From Symbiodinium microadriaticum (Eukaryota > Sar > Dinophyceae > Suessiales > Symbiodiniaceae), in assembly GCA_001939145.1 (NCBI GenBank), contig LSRX01000427.1, positions 237,966-301,965 on the forward strand: a stretch of 64,000 nucleotides of DNA, read 5' to 3'. The notes below the pieces were generated by a model. It ran no database searches. It was not told where the DNA came from and saw nothing but the letters and a program-made list of their open reading frames with translations. Below are positions 13,023 to 24,621 of this stretch, piece by piece. The translations under genes and the position numbers were made by a program. How positions within the stretch are numbered: position 1 is the first letter of the stretch; each line of letters opens with the position of its first letter.

Positions 13023-13508
13023 TCATCTTCGTCGTCTCTTGCCCGGTCCAGGGCTGACTACGACTGGTGGAGGGGCAAGTGCGGCAGACGACGTGGCGGC
13101 ACGTCCTTTCTCCGGGCTCCTCTTCGTCGTCAACCAGAATGACTCCACCAGTCCAAAGCCCTTCGGACCAAAACCTGGCGTCATGTTCATGTCCAGCTGA
13201 AGAGTCCTCGCCATCTTGGTCGCCAGATCTTTGACTTGTGCTGCAGGCATGTCCGTAGCCCAGCCCCCGAGTAGAACTGCAGGCTTGCGGTCACGGTCCT
13301 CACTCGTTCCAGCTGCTTGTGTCTCGACCTCCCGGAGCCTGGTCTCAAGGGCACTGAGACGTTGTTCAAGTCCCCGGTTTCCATCCTGCCTGCGTGTCCT
13401 GAGCCCGCTGGGTCCACGGCCTGCTTGGTCTTGTAATGACGATGTTCGACCCCCTACTCCTGCAATTGCCTGTTGGAGCTCAATACGGATGGCCGCACGC
13501 ATCTCCAA
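13023..13508 (-). pseudogene. ORF1/gag-like fragment with coiled coil and RRM-like segment
   Basis: This minus-strand open frame of about 160 codons contains a heptad-type coiled coil (LEQRLSALETRLREVETQ) followed by VLLGGWATDMPAAQVKDLAT. A coiled coil followed by a G-G-W/F strand and an alpha helix resembles the RRM-like nucleic-acid-binding part of LINE-type ORF1 proteins, which are abundant in dinoflagellates. The frame ends in a basic tail (KRRRR). No reverse transcriptase follows on the minus strand down to 12 kb, so I read this as a truncated retroelement or retroposed transcript. Upstream on the same strand lie further open stretches and the spliced-leader remnant at 14060-14048. The family assignment is by overall pattern, not a decisive motif. 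Confidence 0.45.
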
Positions 13509-13579
13509 GCTGAAGGCTTCGTTCCCCCGTGGGCGTTTAACCCTATCTCCAGATAATCTGATTCCAGGGTAAAAGACGG

Positions 13580-14047
13580 TTAAAAAGAGGGCACTTCGGT
13601 GGTGGTGTTGCTGATTCCACTAAGGTGAGATCCCCTTGCCTTCATCTCCGCGGGAGAATGTCTTGATCCGGTTGCCCAAGTCACGATCTTGTAGAAGGGG
13701 CCGGGCTCGTTCAAGGTCGTCCCCCGACGCATATTTTGATGTCGTAGGAGCTGAGTAGGCTCGCCCATCCCCGCAACGGCGCGGTTGGGCCTCCCCATTG
13801 CAAGGTACAACACAGCAGCGGTCACCAACGGGGAGCCTTGCACAACTAGTTCCGAGGCAAGAGCGTGCAGCAGGTTCTGAGCAAAGCCACCGGTCAAATA
13901 GTCCCGCAATCGCGTCAGAAGAGGGAGAAAGCGGAGTAAGACGCCCGGGTTTGGCCCTCCGAGCTCCTGGATCGAACAAACAGAGGAGAGCAGCCCTCGA
14001 CCAGAGGGTCGGATACTCGCGTCGCGGGGGCCTTGAACCGCTCACGG
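13580..14047 (-). pseudogene. Upstream part of the same retroposed transcript
   Basis: Two overlapping minus-strand frames are open here. One (13909-13580) contains LLHALASELVVQGSPLVTAA and reads like protein. The other (14057-13620) begins inside the spliced-leader remnant. The block lies directly downstream of that remnant and upstream of the coiled-coil/RRM-like fragment, so it is probably the 5' UTR and first coding part of the same inserted transcript, interrupted by frameshifts. Its function is not recognised. Confidence 0.3.
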
Positions 14048-14060
14048 CTTGAGCCAAAAT
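14048..14060 (-). other. Dinoflagellate spliced-leader remnant
   Basis: Read on the minus strand, 14060 to 14048 is ATTTTGGCTCAAG, identical to the last 13 bases of the conserved 21-22-base dinoflagellate spliced leader. The leader's first bases are missing and replaced by a GA run. In dinoflagellates a leader remnant in the genome marks a trans-spliced mRNA that was reverse-transcribed and inserted. A chance 13-base match somewhere in a 64-kb window on both strands has a probability of about 0.2%. Confidence 0.7.
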
Positions 14061-14118
14061 TCTCTCTCTCTCTCTCTCTCTCTCGCTGGCTTGCTTGCTT
14101 GCTTGCTTGCTCGCTTGC
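14061..14118. repeat. TC and TTGC microsatellites
   Basis: A TC run of about 24 bp (14061-14085) is followed by a TTGC/TCGC tetranucleotide run to about 14118, immediately upstream (minus sense) of the spliced-leader remnant. Confidence 0.9.
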
Positions 14119-14369
14119 CGAAAACACCCCTCCCAACCAAGACCCTGACCACTGGACCACTGCTAGCCCCCGGATACTGCACATGGGTCATCCAGTTCGC
14201 CAAGACATGGGCCGACAATGCTCGAAATGGCAACTGAATAAACACTTCACGAACCGCCTAGTGTTTCCACTGTTGCATCGTCGGAGTTCATCAAGTACAG
14301 CTTCCCGAGCCCCTGACGAAAACATCAAAAGGTGTCGGTCGGAGCCCCGACGGAGAAGTAGAAGTATAA

Positions 14370-14690
14370 GCTCGGGCGTCTTTCTGCGCTCTGAGCCCCA
14401 ACAGAGTAGGCGAAAGGATGGCACTGGTTTAGTTCTGCCATTAGCTTCTCTTTACGCATCAGACAGAAAACTGTTGGAGGGAGCATCTCTCTACGTCCCG
14501 TGGATTGGATGCAAAAGTAATCCTGCCGTCAGCGTCTTTCTACGCTTCGGACAGAAAGGGGTGGAAGGGGAACGTCTCTCTACGTCCCTAGGATTGAAAG
14601 GAAAAGTTTGGAGCGTCTCTCTATGTGCCGAGAGAAAAGAACGGATTGAAAGGGATGCAGACGTCTCACAGCGCCTCGGAGTCAAAAGAA
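14370..14690. repeat. Tandem repeat, unit about 50 bp, about six copies
   Basis: The core GCGTCTCTCTACGTCCC with a following GGATTGAAAGG or GGACAGAAA-type segment recurs at about 14376, 14445, 14490, 14535, 14575 and 14620 with substitutions. A plus-strand open frame spans it, but the periodicity is not a multiple of three throughout and no motif is seen. I call it a non-coding minisatellite. Confidence 0.6.
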
Positions 14691-15084
14691 AAGAAAGGAG
14701 TGGTGGGATATGGTGGGAGAGCTATGTCCCTGATGCTCAAAGTTCAACTTGATGCCAAACGCGCTTTGCGGCAACCAGGTGTGAACCTACAGCGGTTCTC
14801 AAGCTGGTGCATGTTGCGAATTGTCTTCACTGCCACTCATTTCCTCAATGCTTCGTTTAAGATAGCGGCAGGCAAGGCAAATTTACCATCCCCAGCAAGG
14901 CTTGGGGCCTCGATCCATTTTCCGAGGTAGGTTGCTGTGTCGCCTTGCTTGCCAGAGTCACGATCAGGTACGAGAACTTATCCCCGGCCCCGCCACGTGG
15001 TTCTGTAAGACCAGACACTCAACGAGCATTTCAGTCCTCCTTGGTGAAGTGGAGCTAAATGGCTACTTTTCTTTCGCCAGGGCT

Positions 15085-15145
15085 GCGGGCAGGGGTTGCC
15101 CCCTGCCCGCGCGCGTTAGCGCCCCCGTATGTTACGGGGCGAGTA
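15085..15145. repeat. GC-rich double-hairpin element, copy 1
   Basis: GGGCAGGGG-TTG-CCCCTGCCC forms a 9-bp stem, then CGCGCGCGTTAGCGC, then CCCCGTA-TGT-TACGGGG forms a 7-bp stem. The order hairpin, GCGCGC..AGCGC core, hairpin recurs in the copies at 15.36 and 15.68 kb. Confidence 0.7.
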
Positions 15146-15335
15146 GTAGGAGTACATGCATGCAACATCAAGGCAGCTGGCTCTCAGTCAACGACGTCAG
15201 CATGACAACAACAAGGGTCATATCCCGACGACTTGCCAATACGCCGCACTACTACATGTAACAATGACTAGGAAGCTGCACTGGGCTGTTCCCAGGGATG
15301 TTGCTGAGATTGGGCTGCATTGCTGTCTCTCCGAT

Positions 15336-15440
15336 CTCTCTCTCTCTCTCGGTAGGGGAAGTTCCCCAACCCGCGCGCTCAGCGGCGCCCCCGCCTGTTG
15401 CGGAGGAGGAGAGTGAAGCATACACGCGCCATAGAGGCCG
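15336..15440. repeat. GC-rich double-hairpin element, copy 2
   Basis: A TC run is followed by GGGGAA-G-TTCCCC (6-bp stem), the core CCGCGCGCTCAGCGGCGCC, and CCGC-CTGTT-GCGG. CGCCATAGAGGC about 50 bp further matches CGCCCATAGAGGC after copy 3, so the shared unit is longer than the hairpins. Confidence 0.65.
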
Positions 15441-15644
15441 ATATCGCCATTCGTGAAAGCGTAAGCACAACGAAGGGAACAAGCCCCGAAAAGTAGTATG
15501 ATCTGCTGCACAGCCCCGAAAGAGATGTCTCGAAAACATCACGGTTGGCGAAATCGCATGCCTGGGCTGCCCCCACAAGAGAGTGTTTCCTCCCTTCTTT
15601 TTGGTCCTCAAGCTCTGAAAAGAAAACACTCTAGGAAAGCGTGT

Positions 15645-15775
15645 CTATCTCTCTCTCTCTCTCTCTCTCCGGGGAAAGTACGAAGCAGGGGTCCAGCTGC
15701 CCCCCGCGCGCGAGCGCGCACCCGCAGTCCACGGGATTTGTTCGTACCCCCTATGGGATTCGCCCATAGAGGCTC
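15645..15775. repeat. GC-rich multi-hairpin element, copy 3
   Basis: A TC run is followed by GGGGAAAGTACGAA, a core of CCCCGCGCGCGAGCGCGC, CCCG-CAGTCCA-CGGG, then TTCGTAC (complement of the earlier GTACGAA) and CTATGGG-ATTCG-CCCATAG, a perfect 7-bp stem. Several nested inverted repeats thus lie within 130 bp. Confidence 0.65.
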
Positions 15776-15837
15776 AGCTGTACAGGAACGAAAGTTTGGG
15801 CTGCCGATCTTCTTCAACACAGACAAAGGGAAAGCTA

Positions 15838-15875
15838 GAAGCCCCCCCTCGCGCGCTAACGCGCCCTGTCAGTCT
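15838..15875. repeat. GC-rich hairpin core, copy 4 (partial)
   Basis: CCCCCCCTCGCGCGCTAACG followed by CGCCC repeats the GCGCGC..A.CGCGCC core without clear flanking stems. Confidence 0.5.
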
Positions 15876-16212
15876 CGGTCTCAGGTATGGCTACTACAAC
15901 AGACGCGGGCCTCCGTTCGGCAACTCTTGAACCAACCTCCTAACTACCTATACCCCCCGGCCTCATCTGCTGAAGGCGACTGCCGGCTCTGGTTTGCGAG
16001 CTCGCAGTTTATCGCAGGCTAACTAACTACTTTCAGCTCTGTTCCCCCCGATGCAAGCACAGTGTCAACATGCTTACAATGAGCACACACACAAAAGAAC
16101 TTCGGAACAGCAGCACTCTGAGGCCCTGGCCATATGCAACAACAAGTCTTGCAGTACATACCCCCATGATACAACACATCCTGGCTATCCCCCCTGCACA
16201 TGGCTCGGCCTC

Positions 16213-16467
16213 CTAGTCCTCTAACGCAGCTGCAAGAAAACGTCTACGACGGTGCTCCCCTCTCTCAGCTTCTTCGTGCCCCTCAGTACTGCTCGCCCCC
16301 GGGTTCAGTGCTGTCTCCCCAGGCTCTTCTTCAGCTCTAGCTTCTTTGAGCCTTTCTTCTTCTGCTTGCCTTTCGAAATCCTCGAGGGCCTGCACCAGGT
16401 CGTCGTCAGTCGGGGAAAACGGTGACCGCTCTGCTGAGAGTCTTCGGTAGGGATACTCCCCGGCCAT
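16213..16467 (-). CDS. Small hypothetical protein (84 aa)
   Basis: A minus-strand ORF starts at the ATG at 16467-16465 (MAGEYPYRRLSAERSPF) and ends at 16213. The middle is an acidic helix (LVQALEDFERQAEEERLKEA) and the C-terminus is basic then acidic (RRRRFLAAALED). The composition is that of a soluble, charged, partly coiled-coil protein. It may be a full small gene, a first exon, or part of the retroelement debris nearby. A GA microsatellite lies just upstream. No family is recognised. Confidence 0.35.
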   Translation of the reverse strand: MAGEYPYRRLSAERSPFSPTDDDLVQALEDFERQAEEERLKEARAEEEPGETALNPGASSTEGHEEAERGEHRRRRFLAAALED

Positions 16468-16498
16468 TGTTCCAGCGTGAGCGGGGGGATCCAGCCCG

Positions 16499-16528
16499 AT
16501 CTCTCTCTCTCTCTCTCTCTCTGTCTCT
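16499..16528. repeat. TC microsatellite
   Basis: A TC run of about 28 bp, the fourth such run in 14-16.6 kb. Confidence 0.9.
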
Positions 16529-16529
16529 T

Positions 16530-17520
16530 TGCCGCTGCATCCAGATGGTCCTTCTGATCCTTCTACAAGCATACTCGTTTGCGACCACAAGCGGTACCTC
16601 TGCGGTGGACAAGACAACCCCTAAGCGGCTGAGGCCACTGCTTCCACTTCATCTCCTCATGTGTTCGGCACATGCAGCATAAACCCAAAAACTGTTTTTC
16701 ACTGCAAGCGAGGAGCCGGAATGTGAACCTGCGATGGAGCCAGTGCACTGCCGTGCACTGCACACTCTCGCGAATTTCCTTACCAGCCTTCATGTCCCAC
16801 GCAGTCACACGGAGAATTTCACCCGTGCTCATCAAGGAACGGGCGCTCTCTCCTGTTGCACGAACAAGGACACTGTCTCGCAATGTCTATCGTGGTCTCC
16901 GAATGCCAAAGTTTCGAGATGAGACATGTCACTGGCAGCAGCCCGAAGGAGCGTTGAATCCTACAGCTCACACCAGCTCAGGACTCACTAGTTACAATGC
17001 GACACATATGTAACACCGCGACGTGGCAACAAGTACGCATTGCTTGCAACTTGCCTGAATGACACATACTTAACCTGAGTTACGCAAGTTATCGCGAGTT
17101 CATCCCTGTGTGCGTGTCCTTCTGCCGGATGCAGGGTGCCACTTTGTGCATCCCCTGACCCTTCCTGTTCAGGTACATTCTCGATGGCGTCGTTACTTCG
17201 TGTTCCTGAGAGCTTGCACTAACTTACAAGTGCCTTGTGCGACTGCCCCGGATGTCTGTCGATACCTGACATACTGTACAGTAGTAGTGGTCTGGACTCT
17301 TCACGTTGTGCCGTCAGTATCTTCAGCCGCAAACTGCCGTCGAGATGCCTGGTGGCTTCAGCTCGATTCGAAACCCATCCTCCGCAAACAGTATCTCAGA
17401 ATGAAGTCTGTGAAACAACGTCGTAACGTGTGCACGCAAGCCTCGGCCTCGGCTTTGTTTTATACCAACACCAGATGTGCAGAATGCATGAGTCTAGACA
17501 CGACGTACGGGGACTGCATG
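16530..17520. other. No feature seen
   Basis: Open frames on the plus strand (16672-17013, 17110-17640) lack any recognisable motif and have no supporting exon structure. Confidence 0.35.
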
Positions 17521-17523
17521 CCC

Positions 17524-18470
17524 TCAAAGCTGCAACCTGCACAGGAAGTCATCCGCCTTTTCAGGTTCAGCCTTCAACTCCAAGTTCTCAAAGCTAGATC
17601 CGTGTCCTCTCCACACCGGACAAAGTTTTTGCTTCCGTAGAGTTCCGTTAGTTCGGCCGCAAGCCAAGCATCCTACACTAGTCACACAAGTCTGGAAGCA
17701 GCTGTTGCTGTGCCACTGAGATTGATTTGCTTCAAATCTTCTGTGGGCATGCCTTGTCAACCGCACAGGAAGACAGATCAATGTTGTCGATGGAGTACTC
17801 GTAGTCTGACCTCACAGTGAAACACGACAGAGCTTTGCTGCCATGCCCATCTCTCTTAGATTCTACTCTCTGGGAAATTGGTCTTCAGGCTGAACTGCGG
17901 TCCGAGATCGCATCAGAGTCGCTCTCAATCCTGGAATGCTGCCCCAGGATTGCTCTGCACAAGATGATCGGTGACACTGTAGCCCCGCTCCATTTTGATA
18001 GCGCCAGGGTTCTTGGGCACCTTGATGACCTTGAGCTGCTCCGATAAAAACTCCAGACAGGTGTCCTTGCTTGCCCGCATGGAGAAAGCTGATTCTACTT
18101 GCCCAATACATCCCATCACTGGACTTGCTGCAGCAGATGTCAATCAGCTTTTTCGTCTGCAGGCTAGGCTCTGTTACCGTCTTAAGAAAGGCATCACCTC
18201 AGAGGACTGGCTTGAATGTCTACGTGCCGCCGCAGAGTTGACTTCGCAACTGCTCAATTCTTGAAATCCGTGAACATCTGCCGTTTCCCGCTGCCTTTGC
18301 AAAGCTGGTGATATGGTGATACACCGCGCAAACTTCGGTTGAGGACAGGCACGCTGGCCAGCTTCATTGGCAACCTCAATTATTTCCGTGCAGAAGCTTC
18401 GGAATGGACTAAAATGAACTGCACGAGTCTTGAAACTAGACGACTGGCCGCAAGAACAAGCATGCAACCA
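17524..18470 (-). other. Possible exons of an unidentified minus-strand gene
   Basis: Minus-strand segments near 18380-18330 (FCTEIIEVANEAGQ), 18270-18190, 18080-18030 (KDTCLEFLSEQLKVIK, followed by a GT donor-like GTGCCC) and 17600-17540 (FENLELKAEPEKADDFLC) read like short helical exons. They are in different frames and separated by 60-400 bp. Function is unknown and exon borders are guesses. Confidence 0.3.
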
Positions 18471-18474
18471 ATCG

Positions 18475-20187
18475 CTAAGTTGTCACAACTGCAACTGGAA
18501 AGCCACTTGGCTGCCCCACTGCTGCCACTCTTGAGCTTGAGACGCCTCGTTTCACAGAGCCGAAATTTTCTCTCATGACGTTCGGCACAGAAACTGCCGT
18601 GTGTGATGCTGGCATCTCGGATGCGTTCGAAGCAGTGCCAATACAGTGCCAATATCGCTGCTTCTTTCTTTTGTATATGGCATTGGGCTGCACACCTTTG
18701 AGCATATTTTGCATCTTCAAACCTGTCGTCCGCGGGTTCTGCATCCATGCTCCTTTTTGTGCACTCGGGCAAACTGCAGGCTCTTGTCAGCGAGTTGAAG
18801 GAAGGGGGTGTTGTTTCGAGGTTCTTTTCAAGTTGGCAGTTTGTAGTCCTGGTCCTGGCAGGTCTCACGGAAACCCAGCCCCAAGAGCTGCGGGCTCCCG
18901 GGATGTTCTTCCCGGTTTGGAGTCTTGGTTGGCAGTCTTGGCAGTGGCACACGCAAAGATTGGATTTCCAGGAGCTCGTGGGACCATCGTCCCGGTCCAC
19001 AATCGATTGGGCACCTCTTACGGTTCTGACGACTCTGGCACCTGCAGGCCGGGTGCTAACTAAGACTTGCCGGGGATCCGTGCCGGACCTATCATGCGTT
19101 TTGCAGCCTGTCTTTCGTTGTTTTGGCGTGTTCCTACTTTTTAGGCTTTGAGTGCATGATTGTTTGCATCCGTCGCTCCTTTGCATTTCGTGCTTCTAGC
19201 CGGCCGCAAACGCCTCCCTCGCAGCTGCAACCCAGAGCCCAAGCTCTGTGCACGTACAGTTGCGGTCTTTGGGCCACTAATCACTAATCCATGTTTATGG
19301 CACCAAGTCCTGCCGGCTGGTGATCCGGGTCAGTGTTTTGCTGCCTGGTGCTAGTTTGGGACCGCCAGAGGGCACAAGAGGGCGCAAGGTGGGCACGGCA
19401 CAATCACAAGGCATTGGCTGCAGGGTTCCTCTGACACGGAACCGTTCTTTGTAGCAGAGCTCTTCCAGTCCCGCCCCGCCTCTATGGTTGCGAGCCATTT
19501 CTTCAGCGCATCGGGGTCCTATGCGCCATAGGGCGAAGTCGCGAGTTAGCTCGCTGCACTAAGCGCAAACGCACCAGTCCTCCTCTGCAGAGGCCAGAAG
19601 GGTCCGGCCCTGCTCCAGAAGCTGCCCTCAGTTCAGTCTTTCGGTCTGTCGGATACCCCTGGAAAGGTTTCACGTACCGGAGGGCATGCTCAGAATGACC
19701 ATCGACATCCATCGACCCTCCTTCTGAGCTCAGGTGCGGCTCCTTGTACTGTCAGAGCTCTCCAGCTTCTGTATGTGCTTGTTGGCATGTTGGAGCAGGC
19801 CCGACTCAGACTCCAGGCGAGGAATGAAAAGGAGTGCCTGCTCATGGCTACGAGTGCATCAGCGCCACTCTCCAGCACCATCGCGACATGTTGCGAGGCT
19901 GCACGGAACCACAGGCGCCTTCTTCTGCGCTTCTCGAAGGAACTTCGTTCCGGAGTCCGTGTGCATATACTTTTGCCCCTTCCTTTCATCCGCTCATGCA
20001 TCCAAGGAGAGATAAGCTGACTGATGTCGTGGAGTTTTGTCCAAATCAAGCCGAGATTCTCAATCAAAGTGTCCAGCTTCAAATTCCCATCCACCCAGAC
20101 GAGGCCTGCAAAAGCAAAGCCGACGGGGCTGCGTCGCACTTGCCTTTTCCAAATGAGCTCCTGCACATGTCTATGCAGTATATGCAT
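18475..20187 (-). other. Further exon-like stretches, minus strand
   Basis: Near 20100-20010 the minus strand has an acceptor-like TTTGCTTTTGCAG followed by coding for LVWVDGNLKLDTLIENLG. Near 19710-19560 it has HALRYVKPFQGYPTDRK and near 19498-19390 MARNHRGGAGLEELCYKERF. A 268-codon minus frame (19186-18380) includes KYAQRCAAQCHIQKKEAA. These may belong to one or two intron-rich genes. No domain was recognised. Confidence 0.3.
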
Positions 20188-20587
20188 GCGATCCGGTGTA
20201 AATCCAAAGAAGGACGCTGGTGGAATCTATATCATGTTGTAAGCTGCACCACGCTCAAAGGCCCTGTGTCTAAAAACAGCTGCACACTCAGCCATGGCCC
20301 GTGGTCTTTGCAGGAGCATGTTTTCTCCAGCTTTGCCTTTCGGCATCGTGCGAATCAGACCGACAGATCGTCGACCGACTCAATACATACTGAAAGGTAT
20401 GTAGCTTCAGAAAGTTCCGTTTCTGCCGGCTTTGAACATCCAGTACAACAAGATAGCTTGACCATCATGAAAGCTCATGGCCCTGCCACCGTACTGCAAT
20501 TCTGCAGCGCTCTGATTTTGGTACGTTTGTCCTCGTATGCTGTGTTGAAAGATATGTCACATACTGATATATACTCGGGGAATTCGT

Positions 20588-20700
20588 AGGTTCCAGAAGC
20601 CGAGAAAGTCAACGGGGATTTGAATGTCACGATGGCTCAACGCAAGAACGAGGAAGCCGCGAAAAGATTGGTGAACGCTTCATACGTGCTTCATGACATC
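20588..20700 (+). other. Possible plus-strand exon
   Basis: After an acceptor-like GGAATTCGTAG the plus strand reads PEAEKVNGDLNVTMAQRKN and EEAAKRLVNASYVLHD, a charged, helix-like stretch more protein-like than its surroundings. No family is recognised. Confidence 0.3.
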
Positions 20701-20879
20701 GACAGACATGCACGACGACATCATACAGCAACCTGCATACAGTGGCACAAGCAGCTCGAGTGGAAGTGCGGCCCTTGTCTACAATCTTACTCAATTTCAA
20801 GAGTTGACTGAGCCTGCATCCCTTAACAACGAACAAAGCAGTATACCAATCCCCGACACAGGTCACACGAAATAGTTTT

Positions 20880-23210
20880 TTAGATTAATCATCTTGACTT
20901 GGCCTAGGCCCGCTGCTCCACTGGTGAGCAACTCACGGCATCGGCCAGTCCAGTCGCCTGCCTGTCGTACCAATCCTACGCATTTTTGGCTCGATTGGAG
21001 TGGACTGCAGCATCTGGATCAGGCTGAATTTTGCAACGCGCTGTGGGCACCTTGGAGAGGTCCAAGGAGGTGAGAAGACCTAGGTGAACGAAGGAGAGGC
21101 TACTTGAAAAAATGCTCTCATTTGAAGGCTAGCATTCCAACAAAATATATGACATGCCACAGCTGAGAATCCCTGAAGCAACGCGGATTGTCGGGTCGCC
21201 TCCCTATACTTATGCTATACTGCTCACCATCGCTTCCTGCATAGGCATGCTTCGGAATCCTTTTCTTACAAACCGGATGCATACGTCAGATGTCGAACAC
21301 TCACTGCGAAGTATTGCACCATGCAGAGCTGTCTATTGCACTCGATATCACCATCACATTCGAGGTCGGAAGCGTGCTTGATACAGGTAGTGAACCGCGA
21401 AAGTTCAGATTCTGATTCTCCTGCTTGCAGAAGCTCGACCATTGCCAGGTCATGTTGAGCTGATAGTGGTTGTGAGTCCATGCATGGAACAGTAATCAGA
21501 GTCCCGACTTCGCGACGGATCTCACGCAAATACGTTCAGCTGAAGTGCCTTGAAGTGTCTCTGGGTCCTGGTGTGCCGTGTCCAAAGTCCTGGTCCGACG
21601 AGCAGAAGCACCTACATAGCCTTGAATAGCTTGCTTCGACGAGAGACATGACGGAGGTACGGAACAGCAGGCGGCATTGCAAATCAAATCTGAATGCTAG
21701 GCTAGGTGCATCACAGCGAAGCAACCCCGCGCCTTTGGCCCCAGGAGATCAATGCCGCACCCTTGCGGGACTTCTGCAATTGCCCTGTTTCAGTGGGCAA
21801 GAAGGCTGGTTTTGCCATGGAAAACAAGCACTTGGTCAAGCGCCGAACCAAGCCCAATACGTTGCCCATCAAGGAACCCAAACTCACTACTGAATTATCG
21901 AAGACAAGCGGTCTGTAGCTCGTGGCAGCAATGCTTGCTGACAATTTTCTGAATGCTGCCGAGTATCTCAACAGCTCGGCGGCCTGCTGCAAGCGGTTCT
22001 AGAGACATGCTTCCCCTCAAGAATACCAATAGTATTCACTCGGAAGGGAATTTTGCGCCTGCGGCAAAATTGAAGATCTCACAGGTGTCTAGGGGGGAGC
22101 CAGGACTGCGCAAGATTACTAGGACTAGGACTGGTGCGATCACCAATTATAGCACAGGTCTGAGACTAATAACTCAGAGGTTTAGAACTTTGCTAATTAC
22201 CTCTTGCATTGCTGGAAGATGTCTGACGGGCAGGGTAGCAGCCACATTCAAAACCTCCGGAATATGCCTTTCCAGCAGAATCGCAGCGTAGCCGCAATCG
22301 AGTTTTTCATGCCGAGGTTTAGGGAATCTCAGAACGGTGGTAATGGCATCAGTTAGTGCAGTACTATAGGAGGAGCAAGGTTTGAAGCTTCGGGACTCGG
22401 GCTCAGGACTTACATAAGGGTTCCAGAAATGTATGGAAGAGATTGTAAGGGGCCAGCGGCATTCTACATTGAGGTTCTTTTTGCCTCCAGCATTGCTACT
22501 GTGGCCAGTCGGCAGAATTCACTGGCAATCGACGTCCCTTACAGGATGTCTGAGCACAGGCGTCATTGGCATCACGCAAGGATCATTTCGGAGGCAGTTC
22601 AATCTCGCCAGAGAGACATGTCAGATATCTTTTATGCGCATCTCGCTCGCGCATCGTGAAAAAATGCCACGAAAGTTCAGGGTCTCAGGACTGAGGGCCT
22701 AGTGGGCTGCCAAAGCACGGATGGCGGTGCTGCCTGCTCTACATGCAACAGAGGCTGTGTGGAGCGAGCTCTGGACGTCTCGTCCGTGGTTAATCGATCG
22801 TGTTGTTGGAAGGACTCCATCACATAAACCAGAAGGATTATATCATCCTTGAAAAACCGTGTGATCAGAACTCTAACATGCCATCAAACCTGCTGCCAGG
22901 AAGACTCAACCAGGACGCCGTGCCTGAGCATCAAGTCCTGTGCCGTTGGCTTTGGCATTCAGCATGGCCTCGGCACATCTGCGGAAGCAGTAGCTACCAA
23001 TGCAGTACTTCACTGACACTTGGAATGGTAAAACAGAAGTTGTCGTGTGTAAACAGCTAGGAAACCCCCGACTGCAGACTGAGGTGCTGACCAACAAACT
23101 CAAGGCCTGCGCCTGCGCCGTGCGAAGCACTTCACGACCTTCCTGGTCATGGACACAGGACCCAGCCCAATTGAAAGGGGCATCGTGAGGAACTTTCCGT
23201 CATGGTCTGT
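20880..23210. other. No firm gene
   Basis: About 2.3 kb without a recognised gene. A minus frame at 21992-21711 (AAELLRYSAAFRKLSASIAA) and a plus frame at 23000-23140 (WNGKTEVVVCKQLGNPRLQT) look weakly protein-like. Nothing else is seen. Confidence 0.35.
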
Positions 23211-23218
23211 TTCCCCAT

Positions 23219-24621
<1,403 letters not shown>

